Shown here in pieces: positions 28,099 through 37,226 of a DNA stretch of 64,000 bases (the first letter of the stretch is position 1; every line of letters starts with the position of its first letter). The translations under genes were made by a program, and so were the position numbers. Where the stretch lies: positions 248,001 through 312,000 of the forward strand of contig JAHCBA010000001.1 of the NCBI GenBank assembly GCA_019634625.1, given 5' to 3'. Source of the stretch: Verrucomicrobiia bacterium (GTDB lineage Bacteria; Verrucomicrobiota; Verrucomicrobiia; Limisphaerales; CAIMTB01). The notes under the pieces were generated by a model that made no database searches, was not told the origin of the DNA, and saw nothing but the letters and a program-made list of their open reading frames with translations.

Positions 28099-28479
28099 TC
28101 AGTTCGTCCCCGACAACTTCGCCATCAATCCCGCCGGGTTGTCCTTGAAGTCGTCGATGCAGCCCTTGCAGCAGAACTTGATCTGCTGTTGCCCGTACAC
28201 CATCACGATCGGGTCGCCCATGCTCCCCAGCTTCTCGCCCGCCACAATGCAGGTATCGAGGGGATAGGCGCGGGCCGCCGCCAACTGCTCGGCCGTGGGG
28301 GACTCGATCAGGCCCGTCGCAGCGACAGCCGCCGCAGGTGCACCATAGGCGCCCGCACCGGCACCGGCACCCGACGACTCCTCGTCCGCACCGTCCCCGC
28401 CTCCACACCCGGACACCACCACCGCGGTGACCACCACGAGGCCAAGGGACAACCAGCTCAGCAAGGGAGACTTTTTCAT
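28099..28479 (-). CDS. Small lipoprotein with TRASH/YHS-like metal-binding domain
   Basis: 126 residues from the ATG at 28477-28479; frames open further upstream but MKKSPLLSWLS is a typical lipoprotein leader. The lipobox is VVSGC, so the mature protein should be lipid-anchored. After an Ala/Gly-rich spacer comes a domain with YPLDTCIVAGEKLG and FCCKGCIDDFKDNP. This cysteine spacing (C-x29-CCxxC) is characteristic of TRASH/YHS metal-binding modules. A periplasmic metal-handling role, perhaps copper, is inference. The gap 28480-28718 upstream shows no gene. Confidence 0.8.
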   Translation of the reverse strand: MKKSPLLSWLSLGLVVVTAVVVSGCGGGDGADEESSGAGAGAGAYGAPAAAVAATGLIESPTAEQLAAARAYPLDTCIVAGEKLGSMGDPIVMVYGQQQIKFCCKGCIDDFKDNPAGLMAKLSGTN

Positions 28480-28718
28480 AAGGTATAGGTTGGTTCGTTG
28501 ATTTTCGTTCAGGCGCAAACCCCGGGGTGGCAACAGGCCAAAGCCTGCCCACGGACCAAGGTGGAGTGCCCAGCGCACCCGATCATGCACAGTGTCCCCC
28601 CCCCTGCAACCTCCCCGCCATCGCCGCCCCATCGTTCCGGAACTCCGGCCACCCGGCATCTGCCGTGCGACGCCCGGCCCGTCTTGCCCTTTGGCCCACA
28701 GGGATCGTACAAACCCGC

Positions 28719-30287
28719 GTGCCTGCGCCCACCCCACGCCCTGACGCCTCGGCCATCAGTCCCGGCCTGAAACGGTACCTCTACGGTACCGCCACCCTTA
28801 CTGGGGCCATCGTCCTTGTGGTCGAGATTCTCGGCGCCAAGATGCTCACCCCCTGGTTCGGCTCGTCGCACTTCGTGTGGACCGCCCAGATCGCCATTAC
28901 CCTTCTGGCCCTGGCGGTCGGATACTACATCGGAGGCCGGCTCGCCGATCGGTATCGCCGTCTCTCGCTCGTTTACCTCGGACTGGTCGGCGCCGCGGTG
29001 TACCTGGGTTTCACAGTGCTCGTTCGCGCCCAACTGGCCGCCGCCTGCCTCGCCCTCAGCCTGCCCATCGGCAGCGTGGTCGCCTCCCTCGCCCTGTTCT
29101 TCGTGCCGCTTACCCTCCTGGCCATGGTCGGACCCTACTTCATCCGCACGGTCACCCAGTCGGTCGAAGGGGTCGGTCGAACGGTCGGTCAACTCTCCGC
29201 CCTCGGCACCATCGGCAGCGTCCTGGGCGTGGTCGTGACCAGCTATCTCCTCGTCCCCTTCGTGCGCGATTCCCGCGCCATGCTCGGAACTGCCGGCGTC
29301 CTGGTGCTTCTCGCCGCCATCTATTTCGTCATCTGGGGCCGGCGCGATGGCGGCAACGGCGGCTGGATGGCCGGTGCCCTCCTGGTCCTCCTGGTCGGCT
29401 ACGCCGGAATCCGCCGCGAGACGGGCACCACCTTCCGGCACCACGTGGAACTGGCCTATGCAAACTCCCACTTTGGCTCGATGCAGGTGATCGAATCCCG
29501 CGACGGCCGCCGCCGCTATTACCTCAATGACCTGCTGATCCAGAATACTTACGACCCCGTCGCGAAACGCAGCCTCTCGATGTTCACCTACGGCCTCTAC
29601 CACCTCTCCTACGCCTACACCCCCGAACTCCGCACCGCCCTCTGCCTCGGCATGGGCATCGGCATCGTCCCCCGCCAACTGGCCGCCGACGGCGTGGAGG
29701 TCGATGTCGTCGAAATCAATCCCGCCGTGGTCCCCATCGCCCAACGCTGGTTCGATTTCGACCCCTCCGCCGTCCGCCTCATCTTTGATGACGCCCGCCA
29801 CTACATCCGCGTCGCCACCCGCCGCTACGACACCGTCCAGCTCGACGCCTTCCTCGGCGATTCGTCTCCCTCCCACCTCATGACCCGCGAGGCCTTCACC
29901 GAGATCCGCCGCCTCCTCCAACCCAACGGCACCCTGGTGATCAACGCCTTTGGGAACTTCGAACCCGAACGGGATTTCTTCGCCACCTCGCTCCACCAAA
30001 CCCTCCGCGCCGTGTTCGCCAGCGTCGTCGTGCATGCCTCCCCCGGCGGCAATACCCTCTACGTCGCCTCGGACCGCACCCCGCTCGAATTCACCCCTCC
30101 CGCATCCCTGGCCCATGTGGCGCCCCAGGCCCGCGCCGAACTCGAAAGCGCCCTCGCCGGCCCGTGGCCCGTGGATTCCAGCCGCGGCATCGTCCTCACC
30201 GACGACTACAACCCGGTCGAGTTCTACGACGCCCCCAACCGCGAACGCACCCGCCGACTCCTCGCCCGCTCGATGCAGAACTGGTAG
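28719..30287 (+). CDS. Membrane protein fused to spermidine-synthase-like methyltransferase-fold domain
   Basis: About 522 residues from the GTG at 28719; a GTG at 28527 in the same frame would add a non-hydrophobic leader, so the start is uncertain. The first 250 residues hold about seven transmembrane helices beginning at AIVLVVEILGAKMLTPWFG. The C-terminal part is a spermidine synthase-type Rossmann domain: CLGMGIGIVPRQL, VDVVEINPAVVPIAQRWF, DDARHYIR and LDAFLGDSSPSHLMT. Such fused MFS/spermidine-synthase proteins are widespread, but their substrate is usually unproven. It stands alone and converges on cutC. Confidence 0.85.
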   Translation: MPAPTPRPDASAISPGLKRYLYGTATLTGAIVLVVEILGAKMLTPWFGSSHFVWTAQIAITLLALAVGYYIGGRLADRYRRLSLVYLGLVGAAVYLGFTVLVRAQLAAACLALSLPIGSVVASLALFFVPLTLLAMVGPYFIRTVTQSVEGVGRTVGQLSALGTIGSVLGVVVTSYLLVPFVRDSRAMLGTAGVLVLLAAIYFVIWGRRDGGNGGWMAGALLVLLVGYAGIRRETGTTFRHHVELAYANSHFGSMQVIESRDGRRRYYLNDLLIQNTYDPVAKRSLSMFTYGLYHLSYAYTPELRTALCLGMGIGIVPRQLAADGVEVDVVEINPAVVPIAQRWFDFDPSAVRLIFDDARHYIRVATRRYDTVQLDAFLGDSSPSHLMTREAFTEIRRLLQPNGTLVINAFGNFEPERDFFATSLHQTLRAVFASVVVHASPGGNTLYVASDRTPLEFTPPASLAHVAPQARAELESALAGPWPVDSSRGIVLTDDYNPVEFYDAPNRERTRRLLARSMQNW

Positions 30288-30359
30288 GCTCAGCACCCCG
30301 TCCCGCAGCCCTCCCCCCCGGGCAGCCACGCTCCCGCCCGTTCATCGGCCGATGACTCT

Positions 30360-31115
30360 TCAGTCCGCCCCGCTGGCCAGGTCCCGGAACGCCCGCACCC
30401 GCGCCTCGCTGGAAACCTTGATCCCATATTCCGGCGGCCCCAGCGACGCCCCCATCGCCACCCGCCCGTTGCGGAACCGCATCCGGCTGTCCCGCATGGC
30501 GCTGGCCGATCCATGAATCTCCCGCGCCCCCGTGGTTCGCAGGATCTTCTCCAAATTGCGCTCGGTGACCCCGCCCCCCGGCATGATGCTCAACCGGTCC
30601 CCCGCCCGCCGCACCAGGTCCGCAATCAATTCCATCCCCTCCACCGCGGTCCGCTCCTGTCCCGATGTCAGCAACCGCGCCGCCCCCAACTCCAGCACCG
30701 CATCCAGCGCCGCATTCGGATCCGCCGCCATGTCGAACGCCCGATGGAAGGTCACCGGCAACCGGCCCGCCGCCTTCATCAGCCGGGCCGTCCGTTCCCG
30801 ATCCACAGCCCCCTCCGGATCCAGCAACCCCAGCACGATCACATCCGCCCCCAACTCCTGCGCCACCGCAATGTCCCGCTCCATGACCTCGCACTCGTCA
30901 TCGGTGTAGCAGAAGTCCCCTCCCCGCGGCCGGATCATCACCGCCACCTGGATGCTCAACCGCTCCCGCACCGTCCGGATCAGACCCGCGCTGGGCGTCA
31001 ACCCGCCCTCGAACAGGGCCGAACACAACTCGACCCGGTCCGCCCCGCCCGCCTGCGCCGCCACGGCCGACTCGACCGAATCCACACAGATCTCCAACTG
31101 CACGCGCGCTGCCAT
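30360..31115 (-). CDS. cutC: CutC family protein
   Basis: 251 residues with TIM-barrel CutC signatures: LEICVDSVESAVAAQAGGA, RVELCSALFEGGLTPS, VMIRPRGGDFCYTDDE, FHRAFDM, LLTSGQ and IMPGGGV. It is historically linked to copper tolerance; the biochemical role is not settled. It is the third gene of a minus-strand operon, 9 bp after the GNAT-like gene. An association with the phosphodiesterase-sulfotransferase gene upstream is not explained by known function. Confidence 0.95.
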   Translation of the reverse strand: MAARVQLEICVDSVESAVAAQAGGADRVELCSALFEGGLTPSAGLIRTVRERLSIQVAVMIRPRGGDFCYTDDECEVMERDIAVAQELGADVIVLGLLDPEGAVDRERTARLMKAAGRLPVTFHRAFDMAADPNAALDAVLELGAARLLTSGQERTAVEGMELIADLVRRAGDRLSIMPGGGVTERNLEKILRTTGAREIHGSASAMRDSRMRFRNGRVAMGASLGPPEYGIKVSSEARVRAFRDLASGAD

Positions 31116-31124
31116 GGACCAAGC

Positions 31125-32057
31125 CTACCGGGACCCGCCGGCCCGATCGAGCCGGTAAAGGTCCGTGGTCTGCAGCAGGCACCCGCCGCTGCGTCGGGCC
31201 ATCTGGGCGGTCTCGTCCTGCCGCCCAACCTGCGCGGTGAGGAGTACCCGGGTGATGCCCCGGGTTGGAAAAACCTCCAGAGGCCCGTTCATCAGGGTCG
31301 GATTGATCGCCGCGGAATGGGCCAGGTATTCCCGCGCCACCGCCCGGTACTTCGTAAAACAACGGGATGCCCCGATGTCCTGGATCAACACCACCCCGGC
31401 GAGGACTCCGTTCACGAACACGACATGGGAGAGCGCCCGGTCGAATCGCTCGATCGCGTTCCCGCCGGCCGGTCGTCCGTCCGGTGCCGACGCGGCTTCG
31501 TCCTCGAACCCGATGCCGGCCTCCCCCGCCAGACCATGGTCCCGCAGCAACCGGGCCATGGCCTCGACGTGCTCGTTGGCGGGAATCCCGTGCCAGACGG
31601 TGCCAAGCCGTTCCAGGCGCCGGACCGAGGACGGCAGCACGGCCTTCACGCGGCGATGGAGGCCGGCAGTCGGCATCTCCCAGACCTGCTCGGTCCGGTG
31701 GAGGACGAATCCCGCCTGCTCCAGAAGCCTTCCGGGCAGTCGTTCCCGCCGGTCCTGGATCTCCAGGGGCAGATGGCCGTGGACTCGGGCCATCGTCGCC
31801 GCAGCGTCGATCAGCGAAGCGGCGGCCGGCGCCTCCAGAAAGCGGGGTCGGATCCGCAATTGAAGTCTGCCTGCCGCTCCGGTACCCGCCCCGGGTTCCA
31901 AGGCCGCCGCACCGACCAGTCGTTCTGGATCGGCCGCCACGAGCACCCGCAGATGGGGCGGCGTTCGGAAGCCCTCCGTGTCGAGAAGGTCCCCCAACCG
32001 GTCGAGCTCGTCCGGCCAGGGCGCTCGCACCTCGAAACCAGGCGGGACGACCCTCAT
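31125..32057 (-). CDS. GNAT-like protein, possibly with two acetyltransferase folds
   Basis: 310 residues. The start ATG (32055-32057) overlaps the stop of the upstream gene by ATGA, which fixes it and indicates translational coupling. Two regions look GNAT-like: the first half with GFEVRAPWPDELDRLGDLLD and LEQAGFVLHRTEQVWEM, the second with DRALSHVVFVNGVLAGVVLIQD and AQMARRSGGCLLQTTDLYRL. I see no definitive acetyl-CoA pyrophosphate loop, so the fold is tentative and the substrate unknown. The clear part is its tight coupling with the phosphodiesterase-TPR-sulfotransferase gene. Confidence 0.6.
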   Translation of the reverse strand: MRVVPPGFEVRAPWPDELDRLGDLLDTEGFRTPPHLRVLVAADPERLVGAAALEPGAGTGAAGRLQLRIRPRFLEAPAAASLIDAAATMARVHGHLPLEIQDRRERLPGRLLEQAGFVLHRTEQVWEMPTAGLHRRVKAVLPSSVRRLERLGTVWHGIPANEHVEAMARLLRDHGLAGEAGIGFEDEAASAPDGRPAGGNAIERFDRALSHVVFVNGVLAGVVLIQDIGASRCFTKYRAVAREYLAHSAAINPTLMNGPLEVFPTRGITRVLLTAQVGRQDETAQMARRSGGCLLQTTDLYRLDRAGGSR

Positions 32058-34774
32058 GCGTCGCTTCCCCCGGCATCCGGGGATCCGGTCACCCGGTTGC
32101 GATGGAGTTCCGGCCGGACCGCGTCGCGCATGGCCGCAGGATGAGGCAGGCGTTCCGTCCCGAGAAAGGCGGACAGCCGGTCCACCCACGGTCCCGGATC
32201 CGCGACGAGTTCGGGATACTCGACGGTCAGGGTCTCAAACTGCGGGTGCCGCGCGACGTAGGCACGCAACCATGCCTGGTGTTCCCGCAACGATTCGATC
32301 ATCCACGATGCCGGTGCCGCCGTTCCGCCCCGACGTTCCAGGAAGAGCCCCTGGGACCGGGCAATTTCCTCCGCCGGACGACCCATCACGATCACCTGGT
32401 ACCGATGCTGAACCGGCAGGTGCGGCAGCAGCGGGGCCACCACCTTGACCGCCCGCCCTTCCGCGTCATCGAGCAGGTCGGGCCGCCAGGGCAGGTCCCT
32501 CACCGCCTCCCATTCCAGGTACCCTTCGGGATTGTCTTCATCCGCGGCCCGAACCCCGTCCGTCATCGGTTCCAACCCGCCGAGCCGGAGCATCTGCATC
32601 ATCAGGGAGGTCCCGGAACGGGGAAGCCCCGTGACCACCACAATGGTGCGGCCGGACGACCCTGGCGCAGGCGGCATCGGCCACCGCTCCACGGGAACAC
32701 GGGAGGCGCGCAGGGCGGCGCGCTGGCGCACGGCTTCGGCCAGACGTCGGGCTGCCGCCTCGCGCAGCGTCGCAACCGGAGTTTGGGCAACGCCCTGAGC
32801 AAGGCGCTGGCGTTCCCGTTCCTCGAGGACTTCCAACCGCTTCGTCAATCCGGGCAGGGAGTTGGGAAGACGTTCCAGCAGGTGTTGGATCGGCTGGAGA
32901 AGGGCGGGCTGGCGATCGAACGCCTCCATGCATGCGGCCAGGGCCTGCTCCCCAAGGCCAAGCGGTTCTGCCGCCTGGGCAACCGTGAGATGCGCCAGCG
33001 CTTCGTCGTCGTCGAGCGCCACCGCCTTCTCCGCCTGGGACAGCGCTTCCCCCCATCGACCCGCCCGGAGACTCGCGCGGGCCCGTCCCAGCCAGGCCCT
33101 CGGATCGTCGGACTGCTGCTCGAGAGCCCGGTCGAAGGCTTCCCCTGCACGGTCCCACCGTTCCAGATGCAGGCAGGCCAATCCCGTCTGCGTCGCCAGT
33201 TCCGGAAGATCCGGCGCCAACGCCCGCACGGCCTCGAAATGTTCCAGAGCCGCACCGTGATCTCCACGAGCCATCTCAAGTTGCCCGAGGATGAACCGGG
33301 CCCTCGGATTCCCGTCGCCGGCGTCCCGCATGACCTCCTCCGTGCGCCGGCTTTCGACGTCCAGCCCCAGGCGGATCTGGCACAGCGCCAGTTGAAACGC
33401 CATGTGACCCTGTTCCGGCCGGTGAAAGCAGGCCTTCTCGAGATGCGGCAACGCCTCCTCGTACAGTCCGGCATCCATCAGTCCCACCCCCGTGTTCCAT
33501 GCCGTCTCCACCTCGGCAAACGCCACCGGATCCTCCCCGCGCGGCATCCGAAGGTACCCAAGGGCGGCAAACTGATCGAGCAGGGCCGCAGACCCCGGTT
33601 CGCTCTCCATCACCGAGGGCGGGGGGAACTGCAACCGGCCCTCCCGGCCCTCCCAGGTCGGAATCGTCCCCGGACCGGTCGGAACGTCCATCGCCTGCCA
33701 CAAAGGTCGCCCGTCCATGTCTTCGGCAACCGGCAGTCCCAGCAGCGACAACACCGTCGGCGTCACGTCGAGGACGTTGGCCCGCCGCAACGTCACCCCC
33801 GCCCGAACCCCCGGCCCTCCCATCGCCAGCATTCCCATCGGATGATGCCAGGCGGCCGCGGCCGTCGCGAGCCGCGAGGTCCCCAGCGGACGGCGTTGGT
33901 CCGTGTGAAACCCATGATCGGACACCAGCACCAGCGTGGTGTCGGGACCCGCGGCGTTGAGAAGGTCCGTGAGCAGCAGATCCTGAAGGCGATAGGCGTT
34001 GTCCACGACATCCTGGAAGAACTCGAAGGCGCGCGGATCCACCCCCTCCCGAAACGGCGGACGGTACGCCATGAAGTCGTGCCCGATCCAGTCGAGGAAA
34101 TGGTAGTGCACGGCCAGAAAGGACGCCGGTTCGTCCCGCACGAGGCTCACCGCCAGATGATGCACCGTGTAAAGCTCGGCCAGTCGGGTCAGCAGCGTCG
34201 GTATCGCCCCGCCAAGGGAGGTTCCCAGCTCACGCCAGCGCGGAACCAGCAGATCCAGTAGGGCGGGATCGAGTTCTTCGGGCCGGACCCGGCACTCGGC
34301 CATGCCGGCAAGTCGTTCCGCCGGGAAAACTGATCCCTCGGGGATGGGCCACGGCGCGTCGTGGGCCGTCGGCGGACGCACCAACGCCTCGGAAACGCTG
34401 ACGCCGTGAAGGGGTTCTGCCGGATGCGACGCGAACCATCCGACCGCATGGCTGCCCAGGCCCGCCTCGGAAAGAATGTTCCAGACCGCCTTGCAGCGCC
34501 GCGACCGGCTCGAAACCGCCTGGATCTGGCGGGTGACAGGATGGACCTCCGCGAACCCCTGGATCCCGTGCCGATGCGGACGCTTGCCCGTGGCCATCGA
34601 GGTCCAGACGATCGGCGACAGATACGGAGGCAGACTGCGCAGCCGCGCCGTGACGCCTTCCCGGACCAGTCGCCCCAGTTGGGGAAGCTGCCCGGCACGA
34701 ATCAGCGGCTCGGCAACCCGCCAGTCCGCGCCGTCCCAGCCGACCAGGATCACCCTGCGGACGGCCCTCACCAT
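32054..34774 (-). CDS. Phosphodiesterase - TPR - sulfotransferase triple fusion
   Basis: 906 residues. Residues about 1-400 are an alkaline-phosphatase-superfamily phosphodiesterase with VGWDGADW, the nucleophile-type SPIVWTSMATG, HFLDWIGHDF and VSDHGFHTD, so the metal site looks intact. About 420-650 are TPR-like helices (WNTGVGLMDAGLYEEALPHL and later units). About 712-890 resemble a sulfotransferase: the PAPS-binding P-loop VVTGLPRSGTSLMM, then MGRPAEEIARSQ and VEYPELVADPGPWVDRLSAFLG. No signal peptide is seen, so a cytosolic site is likely. The combination suggests handling of sulfated or phosphorylated polymers or lipids; this is inference. It overlaps the next gene by 4 bp. Confidence 0.85.
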   Translation of the reverse strand: MVRAVRRVILVGWDGADWRVAEPLIRAGQLPQLGRLVREGVTARLRSLPPYLSPIVWTSMATGKRPHRHGIQGFAEVHPVTRQIQAVSSRSRRCKAVWNILSEAGLGSHAVGWFASHPAEPLHGVSVSEALVRPPTAHDAPWPIPEGSVFPAERLAGMAECRVRPEELDPALLDLLVPRWRELGTSLGGAIPTLLTRLAELYTVHHLAVSLVRDEPASFLAVHYHFLDWIGHDFMAYRPPFREGVDPRAFEFFQDVVDNAYRLQDLLLTDLLNAAGPDTTLVLVSDHGFHTDQRRPLGTSRLATAAAAWHHPMGMLAMGGPGVRAGVTLRRANVLDVTPTVLSLLGLPVAEDMDGRPLWQAMDVPTGPGTIPTWEGREGRLQFPPPSVMESEPGSAALLDQFAALGYLRMPRGEDPVAFAEVETAWNTGVGLMDAGLYEEALPHLEKACFHRPEQGHMAFQLALCQIRLGLDVESRRTEEVMRDAGDGNPRARFILGQLEMARGDHGAALEHFEAVRALAPDLPELATQTGLACLHLERWDRAGEAFDRALEQQSDDPRAWLGRARASLRAGRWGEALSQAEKAVALDDDEALAHLTVAQAAEPLGLGEQALAACMEAFDRQPALLQPIQHLLERLPNSLPGLTKRLEVLEERERQRLAQGVAQTPVATLREAAARRLAEAVRQRAALRASRVPVERWPMPPAPGSSGRTIVVVTGLPRSGTSLMMQMLRLGGLEPMTDGVRAADEDNPEGYLEWEAVRDLPWRPDLLDDAEGRAVKVVAPLLPHLPVQHRYQVIVMGRPAEEIARSQGLFLERRGGTAAPASWMIESLREHQAWLRAYVARHPQFETLTVEYPELVADPGPWVDRLSAFLGTERLPHPAAMRDAVRPELHRNRVTGSPDAGGSDA

Positions 34775-34873
34775 GACTCCGTTGCAAACCCCATGGGCAA
34801 CCTGCCGAGTGAATCGATGCTCATGGCCGGAAGGGTCCCTTGAAACAAGCCGGACCGCCCGGCTTCAACGCCC

Positions 34874-35032
34874 GTGCATCCCGGAGTTGTCGGGAGAGGT
34901 GCAAGCCTTGCAAAGCGGCGCTTCGGAGGGCCGAGTTCCACGAGGCCGCAACGGTGTGGAGCGTTGGGTTGAGGACTCGCAGAAGTCGTCCCTCCGATTC
35001 GCTGCCTGCTCGCCCACACCTCCGGGATGCAC
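34874..35032. repeat. 159-bp palindromic element, copy A2
   Basis: Same length and end signature as A1. The left flank GCTTCAACGCCC and right flank GCTTCAACGCG share a 10-bp direct repeat. It lies between the start of the fusion gene and the stop codon of the first PEP-CTERM-like gene, ending 5 bp before that stop. It is the left part of duplication unit 1. Confidence 0.85.
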
Positions 35033-35036
35033 CGCT

Positions 35037-35699
35037 TCAACGCGCCCGTTGCCGTCGCCGGTAAAGGGCCGCACTCCCGGCCAGTAAAGCCATGACGAGG
35101 GCGGATTCCTTCACCTCGGGAATGGCACCGGCCTGGATCGCCACCCCAGGCGTGGTCTCCACCGCGAATCCGTACAGCGTGAGTTGCATCCCCGCCGTGT
35201 ACTCCACGTCCGCCCATCCGTACCGGGTCTCCGCCCCGTCGGTCAGCCGCAGTCCGATGTATCCACGCTGACCGGCCGGCCAGTTGGCGTTGTTGCCACC
35301 GTACGAATTGATGTAGTTGCCTGTACCCCAGTTTCCTGATCCATCGATCGCGGCGCCCGCCTCCACACGGGCGGCATAGGAACCCTGTGTTTGAAATGAC
35401 CGGCCGGTCGGCTGCCCTAGAATGGCAGGCTTGTTCGAAATGCCAGAATCAAAGATCAACCTGAAATCGGCTCCAGTGAAGCTGCTGTTGGACCAGGCGC
35501 CCGGTCCCCCGGTCTCACCCAGGTCAAAGTAGAGAGAGCTGCCGCCCGATATGGTCCCGCCTGAGGTGACCTCGGTGAAGACGACCGTGCCTTGGGCGGA
35601 TCCGGCCGCGGCAAGACCGACAAGGGTGCTGCCGACCAGCGGCAAGGCCCGGTTACCGGGCACCGCCGTGGAAGAGGTGGAGCTGGTAGAAGAAGTCAT
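35037..35699 (-). CDS. PEP-CTERM-like exported protein, copy 1
   Basis: 220 residues. A Ser/Thr-rich N-terminus leads into a signal-like segment (LPLVGSTLVGLAAAGSAQG). The mature part is Gly/Ser/Asn-rich with GYIGLRLTDGAETRYGWADV, a block seen in PVC PEP-CTERM proteins. The C-terminus reads IPEVKESALVMALLAGSAAL then RRRQRAR, that is a short PE motif, hydrophobic helix and basic tail, a PEP-CTERM-like sorting signal. It would be cleaved by an exosortase and placed at the surface; no exosortase is in the window. It is paired with a tandem copy 1317 bp away. Confidence 0.78.
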   Translation of the reverse strand: MTSSTSSTSSTAVPGNRALPLVGSTLVGLAAAGSAQGTVVFTEVTSGGTISGGSSLYFDLGETGGPGAWSNSSFTGADFRLIFDSGISNKPAILGQPTGRSFQTQGSYAARVEAGAAIDGSGNWGTGNYINSYGGNNANWPAGQRGYIGLRLTDGAETRYGWADVEYTAGMQLTLYGFAVETTPGVAIQAGAIPEVKESALVMALLAGSAALYRRRQRAR

Positions 35700-35927
35700 G
35701 GATGCGATCGTTGGTTCAGGTGTATCACGCGTTGGACTGGCACTGCGCCCTGGAACTTTTCCGAACCGACGGCCCTCCCGATCCCCTCTGGAGATTGGAC
35801 GGCACCGAAGGGCGGCACGACTTCCTGCCCGGGCACGACGTCCACATCGTCCCAGCACCGCCAGACTATCGTCTATAAGTAAATCTGCTACGCCCAGGCG
35901 CGTGCCATCGGGAAATGTCGTGCCACC

Positions 35928-36180
35928 CGGGCGCATCTCAGATGCTCCGCTCCCGCCTCCGCCGGTCATGGTGGGTCCTTGAAAGCGCATGCTCGCAATG
36001 TGGAGTGCGGGGCTCCGCACCGCTTTGGATCCGGGCGCCGGAAGCCCGCCCAAACGCCGCCCGGGCCTCCATCGTCCCTTTCCCCGCCCAGCGGATTCGA
36101 TCCGATCCGGGCTACCGACTCCACGGGGGGACTGGGAGGAACATCAACCAGGCTCGCTGCGATTCCTTGAGATGCGCCCG
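35928..36180. repeat. 253-bp element C1 with 13-bp inverted ends
   Basis: Perfect 13-bp terminal inverted repeat CGGGCGCATCTCA (35928-35940) and TGAGATGCGCCCG (36168-36180). The interior has the hairpin GTGCGG-GGCT-CCGCAC near 36005-36020 and a 100-bp block shared with C2. It sits upstream of PEP-CTERM-like copy 1 and abuts element A3. Confidence 0.72.
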
Positions 36181-36190
36181 TGCCACTCCC

Positions 36191-36349
36191 GTGCATCCCG
36201 GAATTGTGAGGAGAGGTACGAGCCTCGCGAAGCGTGGCATCGGAGGGCCGAGTTCCACGAGGCCGCAACGGTGTGGAGCGTTGGGTTGAGGCCTCGCAGA
36301 ACGCGTCCCTCCGATGCGCTGCATGCTCGCCCACAACTCCGGCATGCAC
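36191..36349. repeat. 159-bp palindromic element, copy A3
   Basis: Same length as A1, A2 and A4. The inner arms read GCATCGGAGGG and CCCTCCGATGC here, perfectly complementary, whereas A1 has a mismatch in this part. It ends 5 bp before the stop of PEP-CTERM-like copy 2, as A2 does for copy 1. Confidence 0.85.
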
Positions 36350-36353
36350 CGCT

Positions 36354-37016
36354 TCAACGCGCCCGCTGCCGTCGCCGGTAAAGGGCCGCACTCCCGGCCA
36401 GTAAAGCCATGACGAGGGCGGATTCCTTCACCTCGGGAATGACCCCGGCCTGGATCGCCACCCCGGGCGTGGTCTCCACCGCGAATCCGTACAGCGTGAG
36501 TTGCATCCCCGCCGTGTATTCCACGTCTGCCCAACCGTACCGGGTCTCCGCCCCGTCGGTCAGCCGCAGGCCGATGTATCCACGCTGACCGGCCGGCCAG
36601 TTGGCGTTGTTGGAGCCCGAGTAATTGAGGTAGTTGAATGTACTCCAGCTTCCCGATTCACCGATCGCGGCGCCAGCCTCGACGCGGGCGGCGTAGCCGC
36701 TCTGTGTTTGAAACGAACGGCCGGACGTCGGCGCTAAGATGGTAGGCTTGCCCGAATTGCCGTAATCAAATAAAAATTGGAAATCGGCTCCAGCGAAGCT
36801 GCTGTTGGACCAGGCGCCCGGTCCCCCGGTCTCACCCAGGTCAAAGTAGAGAGAGCTGCCGCTCGAAATGGTCCCGCCTGAGGTGACCTCGGTGAAGACG
36901 ACCGTGCCTTGGGCGGATCCGGCCGCGGCAAGACCGACAAGGGTGCTGCCAACCAGCGGCAAGCCCCGGATACCGGAAACAGCCGTGCAAGGGGAGGAGG
37001 AGGAGGAGGAAGTCAT
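36354..37016 (-). CDS. PEP-CTERM-like exported protein, copy 2
   Basis: 220 residues, exactly the length of copy 1, with the same signal-like segment and C-terminal sorting-like tail. The last 66 residues differ from copy 1 at one position (Val for Ala before IPEVKESALV). The centre (about residues 75-150) is much more divergent: for example FQFLFDYGNSGKPTILAP against FRLIFDSGISNKPAILGQ. Sparing of the ends suggests recent duplication with gene conversion at the ends or selected change in the exposed centre. Confidence 0.78.
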   Translation of the reverse strand: MTSSSSSSPCTAVSGIRGLPLVGSTLVGLAAAGSAQGTVVFTEVTSGGTISSGSSLYFDLGETGGPGAWSNSSFAGADFQFLFDYGNSGKPTILAPTSGRSFQTQSGYAARVEAGAAIGESGSWSTFNYLNYSGSNNANWPAGQRGYIGLRLTDGAETRYGWADVEYTAGMQLTLYGFAVETTPGVAIQAGVIPEVKESALVMALLAGSAALYRRRQRAR

Positions 37017-37226
37017 GGATGGGATCGTTGGTTCAGGGGTATCATGCGTTGGACTGGCACCGCGCCCTGGAACGTTTCCGCACCGACGGTCCTACCGATC
37101 CCCTCTCAAGGTCGGCCGGCAACGAAGGGCGGCACGACCTCCTTCCCGGGCACGAATTCCATATCGTCCCAGCCCCGCCGAACTATCGTCTATAAGTGAA
37201 TGTGCTACGCCCAGGCGCGTGCCACC

